This document shows positions 9,201 through 15,191 of a DNA stretch of 21,310 bases, in pieces. Both the position numbers and the translations under genes were made by a program. The DNA is taken from assembly GCA_947302185.1 (NCBI GenBank), contig CAMYVI010000010.1:1-21310 (forward strand). Reading direction: 5' to 3'. Position 1 is the first letter of the stretch. Each line of letters begins with the position of its first letter. The notes beneath the pieces are model-generated. The model saw only the letters and a program-made list of their open reading frames with translations. It did not search any database and was not told where the DNA came from. This DNA is from an uncultured Lachnospiraceae bacterium (lineage in GTDB: Bacteria > Bacillota_A > Clostridia > Lachnospirales > Lachnospiraceae).

Positions 9201-9243
9201 TTCGCGTCCTCTTGAACTTCGTTTTTCCTTCCGGGGTATCTGA
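6208..9243 (+). CDS. lacZ: Beta-galactosidase, glycoside hydrolase family 2 (LacZ type)
   Basis: Hydrolyses terminal beta-galactosides; 1011 aa, near the length of E. coli LacZ. No signal peptide, so it acts in the cytoplasm on imported sugar. Domains in order: N-terminal jelly roll (about 40-215, with [20 protein letters not shown] at 151-170), immunoglobulin-like region (about 216-325), TIM barrel (about 328-620), linker and the C-terminal LacZ small-chain domain (about 745-1010, with [13 protein letters not shown] and [15 protein letters not shown]). The acid/base Glu is E458 in CGNES and the nucleophile E525 in [10 protein letters not shown], matching GH2 LacZ. AAGGAGA lies 4-5 nt before the ATG. 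It is the last gene of the transporter locus, which argues for lactose or galacto-oligosaccharide use. Confidence 0.95.
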   Translation: [1011 protein letters not shown]

Positions 9244-9268
9244 AATTACACAGGAGCGAGACTTGAAT

Positions 9269-9286
9269 TTTCATCGTGCAGTACTC
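9269..9286. repeat. Partial copy of the tcatcgtgagtac repeat
   Basis: The text ttttcatcgtgcagtact resembles the left arm of the palindromic repeats at 9326-9360 and 16832-16875, with one inserted base and no matching right arm. Probably a decayed copy. Confidence 0.4.
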
Positions 9287-9325
9287 GTGACGTAAGTATA
9301 TGGAACGCGTACAAGGTGACCATCG

Positions 9326-9360
9326 TTTTCATCGTGAGTACGATCACGCGATGAAGAAAC
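9326..9360. repeat. Dispersed palindromic repeat, copy A
   Basis: TTCATC then GTGA, loop gtacga, TCAC, bulged GC, GATGAA. The core ttcatcgtgagtac..atc and gatgaagaa is shared with the copy at 16832-16875 and partly with 11269-11290. It touches the lacZ/suf terminator hairpin. Confidence 0.65.
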
Positions 9361-9416
9361 GGCCGGCAGCTGTAAAGTTTGTGCATTAATGCTGAACTTT
9401 TCAGCCGCCGGCCGTT
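9358..9416. terminator. Long bidirectional terminator between lacZ and the suf genes
   Basis: AACGGCCGGC (9358-9367) pairs perfectly with GCCGGCCGTT (9407-9416), and the stem continues inward through GCTG/CAGC, AAAGTT/AACTTT and GCAT/ATGC with small bulges, nearly 24 bp in total. It lies between convergent genes. T-rich sequence follows on the - strand (TTTCTTC), so termination of the suf transcript is best supported; the + strand has only a short TTAG. Confidence 0.75.
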
Positions 9417-9441
9417 AGCCTTATGCTGTAATAGTTTTTCT

Positions 9442-10359
9442 TTACTTCAGAAATCCGTTTACTATCTGTTCCTCAGCCTCTTTCTCCGTCAGCCCGAGCG
9501 TCATAAGTTTCATGAGCTGTTCGCCGGCGATCTTTCCGATTGCAGCTTCATGAATCAGGCTTGCGTCGATATTGTTGGCTGTGAGCTGAGGGCTTGCCGT
9601 GACACATCCGTGATCCATAATGATGGAATCACATTCGGAATGCCCCGCACAGGGCGCGTTTCCGTTGATCCGGCTGTCAAAATGCTGGCGGCTGTTCTCC
9701 TTGGCGACGCTTCGACTGATGATATTAGCCGAACATCCTTCGCCGTCCAGGTCGACATTGAAATATGTCTTTGCTTTCTGAACACCTGTTGTGAGGATTT
9801 TTTCCTTGACAACAAGCATTGCACCTGCTTTGAGATCCCCCTCGGTTCTCCGGTCCGTGTCGTCTATGCCGGCGATCTGCGTCGTCTCCATCTCCATATT
9901 TGCTCCCTCGTCGAGGTGTACAATAGTCGTCGGATTCATAACGCGCTTGCTGACTTCATCGCCGGAGCCATAATGCTTTTCAACGTAACGAAGCTTTGAA
10001 TTCTTTCCTATGTAGAACGTGTGAATGCCGTCATGCTGGCTCAGTTCTCCGCCGCAGTTGTGGATTCCGCACCCGGCGATGATAGTCACATCGCAATCTT
10101 CTCCGATGTAGAAATCGTTATATACGAGGTCGGTGAGACCTGTCTGTGTGATGATGACGGGAATATGCACACTCTCTTTTTTTGTTCCGGGTTTGATATA
10201 TATCTCGATACCGGGCTTGTCCTCTTTGGGTACAATTTCGATATTGGCTGTAGAATTGCGTCCGGCAGCGGCGCCGTTTGAACGGATATTATAGGCACCT
10301 ACCGGAAGAGCATCGAGATCGGCGACTTCTTTTAATAGAGTTCTCTGTATTTCATCCAT
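9442..10359 (-). CDS. SufB/SufD-family Fe-S cluster scaffold (SmsB-like)
   Basis: Scaffold subunit for iron-sulfur cluster assembly, acting in the cytoplasm with the SufC ATPase encoded just upstream. At 305 aa it is much shorter than E. coli SufB and consists almost only of the beta-helix core plus the C-terminal helices. Conserved landmarks near the C-terminus: HSECDS (Cys243, aligned by eye with catalytic Cys405 of E. coli SufB), LIHEAAIGKI (His270-Glu271, aligning with SufD His360 / SufB Glu434), and the ending EEQIVNGF. Start: GAGGTGA (10374-10368) lies 8 nt before ATG 10359; the GTG at 10371 overlaps that site and is rejected. The stop of sufC lies within the same ribosome binding site, so translation is coupled. 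Having key residues of both SufB and SufD fits a homodimer in a minimal (SMS-type) system. Confidence 0.9.
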   Translation of the reverse strand: MDEIQRTLLKEVADLDALPVGAYNIRSNGAAAGRNSTANIEIVPKEDKPGIEIYIKPGTKKESVHIPVIITQTGLTDLVYNDFYIGEDCDVTIIAGCGIHNCGGELSQHDGIHTFYIGKNSKLRYVEKHYGSGDEVSKRVMNPTTIVHLDEGANMEMETTQIAGIDDTDRRTEGDLKAGAMLVVKEKILTTGVQKAKTYFNVDLDGEGCSANIISRSVAKENSRQHFDSRINGNAPCAGHSECDSIIMDHGCVTASPQLTANNIDASLIHEAAIGKIAGEQLMKLMTLGLTEKEAEEQIVNGFLK

Positions 10360-10372
10360 AGTAACAATCACC

Positions 10373-11101
10373 TCACATGATTTTCTGTGTCAGCTTATCG
10401 CAGGCGACACTTCCTGCGTCTGCACTCTGAAGCAGTTCGGGAAGAATCTCATCTCTTGTTCCGGATTTGGTGACTTCACCGTCCCGGATAACGATGATCT
10501 TATCCGCGATATTCAAAATGCGCTCCTGATGACTGATGATCAGAATGCTTCCGCGTGTCTCTTCGTACATTTTCTCAAAGACCTGGATCAGGTTCTGAAA
10601 ACTCCAGAGGTCGATACCCGCTTCAGGTTCATCGAATACCGAAAGCTTTGTTCCGCGCGCCAGGACCATGGCTATCTCGATTCTTTTCAGCTCGCCGCCT
10701 GAGAGACTGGCGTTGACTTCACGATCGATATAATCGCGGGCGCAAAGACCGACTTCGCTGAGATAGTTGCAGGCTTCGGAAATGGTGATCTTTCTTCCTG
10801 CAGCAAGACGGATCAGGTCCCTGACCTGAAGGCCTTTGAAGCGGACAGGCTGCTGGAAGGCGTAGGAGACGCCGAGATTTGCACGGTCTGTGATGCTCAT
10901 ATGAGTGATATCAACGCCGTCGAGAAGGATCTGACCACTTGTAGGCTCGTAAATTCCGGCAATCAATTTGGCAAGAGTGGATTTTCCGCCGCCGTTCGGA
11001 CCGGTGATCGCTACAAATCGCTCGTTAATGGTGAGAGTTACATCTTTCAGGATTTCGACTTCGCCGTCTGCTACGAAGCCGACATTTTTTAATTCTAGCA
11101 T
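10373..11101 (-). CDS. sufC: Fe-S assembly ATPase SufC
   Basis: Soluble ABC-type ATPase, 242 aa, that drives the scaffold for iron-sulfur cluster assembly. Visible motifs: Walker A GPNGGGKST at 34-42, Q-loop AFQQPVRFKG at 81-90, signature LSGGELKRIEIA at 133-144, Walker B LSVFDEPEAGID at 153-164, and the H-loop ISHQER with His191. The Q-loop and EPEAGID wording is typical of SufC rather than of transporter ATPases. The ATG at 11101 is preceded by GGAGGAAA. It is the first gene of a two-gene operon with the SufB/SufD-like gene. No SufS, SufU, SufD or regulator gene is adjacent. Confidence 0.95.
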   Translation of the reverse strand: MLELKNVGFVADGEVEILKDVTLTINERFVAITGPNGGGKSTLAKLIAGIYEPTSGQILLDGVDITHMSITDRANLGVSYAFQQPVRFKGLQVRDLIRLAAGRKITISEACNYLSEVGLCARDYIDREVNASLSGGELKRIEIAMVLARGTKLSVFDEPEAGIDLWSFQNLIQVFEKMYEETRGSILIISHQERILNIADKIIVIRDGEVTKSGTRDEILPELLQSADAGSVACDKLTQKIM

Positions 11102-11149
11102 AGTTTCCTCCGTATGCCGTATATAACCGTTCAGGGATTTTGGGCATTT

Positions 11150-11183
11150 CCTATATAATACTAGGGAAAAGGGAACAATTCAA
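11150..11183 (-). promoter_or_regulatory. Promoter of sufC operon with palindrome over the -10
   Basis: On the - strand, TTGAAT (11183-11178), a 17-bp spacer, and TATTAT (11160-11155) form a promoter. The -10 lies inside CCTAGTATTATATAGG (11165-11150), whose outer CCTA/TAGG arms are symmetric. An operator at this position would block transcription when occupied. Rrf2-family (IscR/CymR-like) sites can have similar CC..GG symmetry, but the regulator is not in the window and its identity is inference. Confidence 0.5.
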
Positions 11184-11268
11184 GGATAAGGTTTCTGCCG
11201 CCGCGTCTGTGCATCAGAAAAGATACACTTTTATGAAATGATAAACGGCCGGTTTATCGGCCGCTATT

Positions 11269-11290
11269 CGATCATTGCGCGATGAAGAAT
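11269..11290. repeat. Partial copy of the dispersed palindromic repeat
   Basis: cgatcattgcgcgatgaagaat matches the right arm of copies A and B (cgatcacgcgatgaagaa), followed by aaataaaagg as in copy B (aataaaagc). The left arm is missing or diverged. It lies directly beside the mgtE terminator. Confidence 0.5.
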
Positions 11291-11296
11291 AAATAA

Positions 11297-11344
11297 AAGG
11301 CTGCAACCGTGTGGCAGGAACTCCTGCCGTAAAGTTACAGCCTT
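11297..11344 (-). terminator. Intrinsic terminator of mgtE
   Basis: Read on the - strand, AAGGCTG pairs with CAGCCTT at the base and GGCAGG with CCTGCC near the top, and the stem is followed by TTTTATTTATTC. It lies 23 nt past the mgtE stop codon. Confidence 0.8.
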
Positions 11345-11366
11345 ATCTGTTGCCTGAAATTTTCCT

Positions 11367-12728
11367 TTAAGTGGCGATATGCAAAATGTTAGTTGCAAGC
11401 GCAAAGTAGACGGAAAGCGAAATCGCATCGACGATCGTCGTGATGAGCGGCGAAGCCATGACAGCCGGGTCAAAACCGATTTTTGCCGCAATCAGAGGAA
11501 GGGAACAGCCTACCAGTTTTGCAAATGTGACGACCATTACGAGCGTGATGCACACAATCATAGCTATTTTAAGCTCAAGGTGGTCCAGAACCAGGAGCTT
11601 TATGAAATTGGTCGCTGCAAGAGTAGTGCCGCAGAGAACAGCTACGCGTATTTCCTTCCAGATCGCTTTGAGAATATCTTCGAATTCCACTTCACCCAGG
11701 GAGAGACCGCGGATGATGGAAACACTGGCCTGAGAACCTGCATTTCCGCCGGTATCCATCAGCATCGGAATATATGCCGTGAGAACCACATAAGATGCAA
11801 GCGCTTCCTCGTAACTGGTTATGATCGCCCCTGTGAATGTGGCGGAAATCATGAGCAGAAGAAGCCAGGGCATTCGCTTTCTGTATGTCTCAAAGATGCC
11901 GACTTTGAAATAAGGCTTGTCGGTAGGTATGATAGCTGCCATCTTTTCGATATCCTCTGTGGCCTCTTCTTCGAGAATATCCACAACGTCGTCGATTGTT
12001 ATGATACCGACCAGACGGTTCTCATTATCGACAACGGGCATAGCGGTGAAATCGTATTTCTTGAACATCTGGGCAGCTTCTTCCTGGTCGGTCAGGGTGT
12101 TGATGCTGATGACATTGTCATTCATGATATCGACGATCAGCTCATCATCTGCCTTGAGAAGAAGATAACGCAGTGCTACTGTGCCGACAAGCTTTCGGCG
12201 CTTGTCAAGGACATAACATATATTGACTGTCTCGGAATCAAGACCGATTCGTTTAATTCGTTTGATAGCATCTTCGACGGTCATTGTCTCGAGAAGGTCA
12301 ATATACTCGACCGTCATGATACTTCCGGCAGAATCCTCAGGGTAGCGGAGCAGATGATTTATGTCGGCTCGCGTTTCCGGCGAGGCATTTGCGAGAATTC
12401 TTTTAACGACGTTCGCCGGCATCTCCTCAAGAAGATCAGTGGCATCGTCGGCCATCATATTGTCGATGATGTTAGAAGCTTCCTTGTCGGACAGAGATGA
12501 GATGATATACTGCTGGCCGTCAATTTCCAGATCTGAAAAGACATCCGCAGCCATGTCTTTCGGAAGTATTCGGAAGATTCTGAGAGAATCCTCGTCCTCC
12601 ATCTCATCCATGATAGCGGCAATATCGGCAGTATTCATTTCCGATAATGTTTCCCGGAGCTCCTTGTATTTTTTTTGAGAAAGCAGATCACGGAGAATAT
12701 TCTCATCAATATCTTTGATTTCTTCCAT
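11367..12728 (-). CDS. mgtE: Magnesium transporter MgtE
   Basis: Inner-membrane Mg2+ channel/transporter, 453 aa, normal for the family. Order of domains: N-terminal helical superhelix (about 15-130), a CBS-domain pair (about 135-260, with IMTVEYIDLLETMTVEDA and YDFTAMPVVDNENRLVGIIT), a connecting plug helix, then five membrane helices (about 285-453). Family hallmarks are PMLMDTGGNAGSQAS at 321-335 and GFDPAVMASPLITTIVD at 418-434, including the pore Asp. The ATG at 12728 has AAAGGAG 7 nt upstream. That ribosome binding site lies inside a short upstream ORF (12804-12706) which overlaps the first 23 nt of mgtE in another frame. No M-box riboswitch was recognised. Confidence 0.95.
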   Translation of the reverse strand: MEEIKDIDENILRDLLSQKKYKELRETLSEMNTADIAAIMDEMEDEDSLRIFRILPKDMAADVFSDLEIDGQQYIISSLSDKEASNIIDNMMADDATDLLEEMPANVVKRILANASPETRADINHLLRYPEDSAGSIMTVEYIDLLETMTVEDAIKRIKRIGLDSETVNICYVLDKRRKLVGTVALRYLLLKADDELIVDIMNDNVISINTLTDQEEAAQMFKKYDFTAMPVVDNENRLVGIITIDDVVDILEEEATEDIEKMAAIIPTDKPYFKVGIFETYRKRMPWLLLLMISATFTGAIITSYEEALASYVVLTAYIPMLMDTGGNAGSQASVSIIRGLSLGEVEFEDILKAIWKEIRVAVLCGTTLAATNFIKLLVLDHLELKIAMIVCITLVMVVTFAKLVGCSLPLIAAKIGFDPAVMASPLITTIVDAISLSVYFALATNILHIAT

Positions 12729-12804
12729 AGCGGGTCTCCTTTGCGTAAAGTGTGGATTTCATGGGTTGCGGGGGATGAGGATTGTCGCTATTTTTATCAC
12801 TCAT
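12706..12804 (-). CDS. Candidate leader peptide upORF overlapping mgtE (32 aa)
   Basis: ATG at 12804 preceded by a near-ideal AAAGGAGGTGG (12820-12810), opening a 32-codon frame that ends with TGA at 12708-12706, 23 nt inside mgtE in a different frame. The predicted peptide starts MSDKNSDNPHPPQPMKSTLY, with two Asp and four Pro in the first 14 residues and a basic C-terminal half (KETRYGRNQRY). Its placement before a Mg2+ transporter recalls the Salmonella MgtL leader peptide, also Asp/Pro-rich at its N-terminus and used to sense Mg2+. Homology is not claimed; the similarity is in position and composition. Alternatively it is simply a translated leader that couples translation to mgtE. No other function was recognised. 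Confidence 0.6.
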   Translation of the reverse strand: MSDKNSDNPHPPQPMKSTLYAKETRYGRNQRY

Positions 12805-12875
12805 GAAACCACCTCCTTTCAGCATTGGAATACCTGTTTGAATCCCCGTCGTCAGGGAATATCAACAGCCTCTAT

Positions 12876-12884
12876 ATTATCACA
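12876..12884 (-). promoter_or_regulatory. Extended -10 promoter for the leader ORF and mgtE
   Basis: On the - strand TGTGATAAT (12884-12876) matches an extended -10 (TGn followed by GATAAT). No good -35 is seen. Transcription from about 12869 would give a leader of about 65 nt before the upORF ATG, containing a small hairpin ATTCCC / GGGGAT. Confidence 0.45.
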
Positions 12885-12957
12885 GAAATCGGTATTTGTA
12901 ACCGATTAAAGTGCATTTTTGAAAACCGTAATGAACGGCGGAAGTTGGAGTAAAATA

Positions 12958-12986
12958 GTGACGTGTCAAATTTATTTTGATATAAT
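12958..12986 (+). promoter_or_regulatory. Promoter of ald
   Basis: GTGACG (12958-12963), a 17-bp spacer and a perfect TATAAT (12981-12986). The leader to ATG 13097 is about 105 nt, AT-rich, and includes two GAATTC words; no regulatory element was identified with confidence. Confidence 0.6.
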
Positions 12987-13096
12987 TATCGTAATGAATT
13001 CAGAATATTCATCTCAAGAATTCAAACTCTTTCTGTGAATTTCGAGTCATGAATTTCTGTTTTCAAGAATCCTAATTTATTTGAGGAGGAATCAGT

Positions 13097-14230
13097 ATGA
13101 AGGTCGGATGTGTAAAAGAAATCAAGAACAATGAGTTCCGTGTAGGTCTCACGCCTGATAACGTGAAAGCTTATGTGGCAGCAGGGCATGATGTTCTGAT
13201 CGAGAAAGGCGCAGGTTCCGGTTCGGGGTTTACGGACTCGGAGTATGAAGAAGCCGGTGCAAAGATGATAGACGATGCAAAGACGGTGTGGGAAGAGTGT
13301 GAGATGATGGTCAAGGTAAAGGAACCTCTTCCGGATGAATATCCTCTTTTCCATGAAGGGCTGATTCTTTATACGTATCTCCATCTCGCTCCCGATCCGG
13401 AGCAGACCGAAGCGCTCATCAAAGCCAAAGTGACGGGTGTAGCTTATGAGACTCTGAGAGAGAGAGACGGCAGCCTTCCGCTCCTTATTCCCATGAGTCA
13501 GATAGCGGGCCGCCTCAGTATTCAGGAAGGTGCCAAATATCTGGAAAAGAAGTTCGGAGGCGAGGGCATTCTTCTCGCAGGCGTGCCCGGCACACCGAAA
13601 GGCAATGTGGTCATTCTCGGAGCGGGAACAGTCGGTGCAAATGCATGCCGGGCTGCCGTCGGAATCGGTGCAAATGTCACAATTATTGATATAAATCTGA
13701 AGCGCCTCGAGTATCTGGATGAAATATTCGGTGCAAGGATCCAGACGCTTGTATCGACAGATGCTAATATCGAAAAAGCAGTCCGTGATGCTGATCTCGT
13801 TGTAGGCAGTGTTCTTATCCCCGGTTCCGCTACGCCTAAGCTTTTCAAGAGAAAATATCTCCCGGAGATGAAGGACGGAGCGGTATTCGTAGATGTAGCC
13901 ATCGATCAGGGCGGATGCGGTGAATCATCTCATGTCACTACCCACGACGATCCGATCTTTATAGAGGAGGGGGTTGTTCATTATTGCGTAGGCAACATGC
14001 CGGGAGCCGTATCACGTACTTCGACTATAGCTCTTACCAATGCAACGCTGCGCTATGGTCTCCAGATTGCGAATAAGGGCCTTAAAAAGGCATGCGAAGA
14101 TAATGAAGTGATTTATTCGGCTATCAATACGTATGACGGCAAGATCACTTATAAAGGGGTCGCCGAATGCTATCCGGATATTCCTTATGCCGATATCAGA
14201 CAAATACTCCCTCTCAGCGGTCAAATTTAA
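13097..14230 (+). CDS. ald: Alanine dehydrogenase
   Basis: NAD-dependent oxidative deamination of L-alanine to pyruvate and ammonia, or the reverse; a cytoplasmic enzyme of 377 aa. Visible landmarks: N-terminal VGCVKEIKNNEFRVGLTP at 3-20, pyruvate-binding Lys75 in KVKEP and His96 in LHLAPD, the Rossmann loop VILGAGTVGANA at 172-183 followed by acidic D198, and the catalytic Asp270 in FVDVAIDQGGC. GAGGAGGA precedes the ATG. It ends convergently with tcdA, the two stop codons overlapping by 4 bp. In anaerobes this enzyme links alanine, pyruvate and NADH pools; no neighbour here belongs to that pathway. Confidence 0.96.
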   Translation: MKVGCVKEIKNNEFRVGLTPDNVKAYVAAGHDVLIEKGAGSGSGFTDSEYEEAGAKMIDDAKTVWEECEMMVKVKEPLPDEYPLFHEGLILYTYLHLAPDPEQTEALIKAKVTGVAYETLRERDGSLPLLIPMSQIAGRLSIQEGAKYLEKKFGGEGILLAGVPGTPKGNVVILGAGTVGANACRAAVGIGANVTIIDINLKRLEYLDEIFGARIQTLVSTDANIEKAVRDADLVVGSVLIPGSATPKLFKRKYLPEMKDGAVFVDVAIDQGGCGESSHVTTHDDPIFIEEGVVHYCVGNMPGAVSRTSTIALTNATLRYGLQIANKGLKKACEDNEVIYSAINTYDGKITYKGVAECYPDIPYADIRQILPLSGQI

Positions 14231-14946
14231 TTTCGGTCATTTAAAGAAATAAGTTCCTTGACGACCTCCGAAGCAATGAGGAGGCCGGCTGTGCTCGGAA
14301 CAAATGAAGTTGATCCGGGAACACTTCTTCGAGGGCCGTCCGTCATTTTGACGAGCGGCTCTTTTGGCTGTTCTCTCGAATAGACAACTTTAAGCTTCCT
14401 GATACCTCTTTTCTTAAGCTCTCTTCTCATGACCCTGGCAAGCGGACAGACTGATGTCTCATAGATGTCTGCCACCGTGAGTTCTGACGGATTCATTTTG
14501 TTTCCGGTCCCCATACTTGAAATAACAGGTACATGTGCTTCCTCAGCCTGCATAATGATCTGAATTTTTCCGGTAACGGTATCGATAGCATCCACAACAT
14601 AATCATATTGACTGAAATCGAAGCGGTCTGCAGTTTCCGGCAGATAGAAACACCTGTGTTTTGTGACCCGTATGTCAGGGTTGATATCCAACATCCTTTT
14701 TTCGGCAACATCCACTTTATACATTCCGATTGTAGACGTTGTGGCTATGATCTGACGGTTAATGTTGGACATGCAGACGGTATCATTGTCTACGACGTCA
14801 ATAGCCCCTACGCCGCTTCTGGTAAGAGCTTCGACTACGTAGCCTCCGACTCCTCCGACGCCGAAGATTATTACATGTGAATTTCTGAGCGTTTCAATTG
14901 CGCTTCTTCCGATGAGAAGCTCGGTTCTTGAGAATCTTTCGGACAT
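14227..14946 (-). CDS. tcdA: tRNA threonylcarbamoyladenosine dehydratase (TcdA/CsdL)
   Basis: E1-like enzyme that uses ATP to cyclise t6A to ct6A at tRNA position 37; 239 aa, soluble. Motifs: RFSRTELLIG at 4-13, nucleotide loop FGVGGVGGYV at 28-37, DND at 53-55, NINRQ at 61-65 (E1-type arginine finger region), Lys77, and DAIDT at 119-123. The C-terminal SVCPLARVMRRELKKRGI and GSTSFVPSTAGLLIAS segments are typical of TcdA rather than MoeB or ThiF. The ATG at 14946 is chosen because AAAGG lies 8 nt upstream; the in-frame TTG at 15009 lacks a ribosome binding site and adds residues not expected in the family. It overlaps the ald stop by 4 bp with no terminator between them. Confidence 0.92.
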   Translation of the reverse strand: MSERFSRTELLIGRSAIETLRNSHVIIFGVGGVGGYVVEALTRSGVGAIDVVDNDTVCMSNINRQIIATTSTIGMYKVDVAEKRMLDINPDIRVTKHRCFYLPETADRFDFSQYDYVVDAIDTVTGKIQIIMQAEEAHVPVISSMGTGNKMNPSELTVADIYETSVCPLARVMRRELKKRGIRKLKVVYSREQPKEPLVKMTDGPRRSVPGSTSFVPSTAGLLIASEVVKELISLNDRN

Positions 14947-15088
14947 ATTTTCTACCTTTATAACACTTGAGCGGAATATGACAACAGCTTCTGTCTGTGG
15001 TGAACTCAAATTTATCTTGGGACGTGAATTGAGTTATCATGCCGGGTCGGTCGGATGACGACCGGGTGACCACCTTTGATAAATTCTA

Positions 15089-15097
15089 AGTATAGCA
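15089..15097 (-). promoter_or_regulatory. Extended -10 promoter of tcdA
   Basis: On the - strand TGCTATACT (15097-15089) fits an extended -10 (TGn-TATACT). The -35 region is weak. Transcription would start about 135 nt before the tcdA ATG. Confidence 0.45.
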
Positions 15098-15104
15098 CAG
15101 ATAC

Positions 15105-15132
15105 TTGCCTGCCGAACACGTAATATGATAAT
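15105..15132 (+). promoter_or_regulatory. Promoter of the EamA/DMT transporter gene
   Basis: TTGCCT (15105-15110), a 16-bp spacer and GATAAT (15127-15132), facing away from the tcdA promoter. Confidence 0.5.
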
Positions 15133-15191
15133 ATGGGTAGCGTTTCGGAATAGGTTTGGAATAGGGAAGCATCTGAAGAGGAAACAACAGA

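Noticed and set aside
12805..12900. M-box (ykoK) Mg2+ riboswitch before mgtE
   Set aside because: The leader is only about 65 nt before the upORF and shows none of the conserved M-box segments I know.
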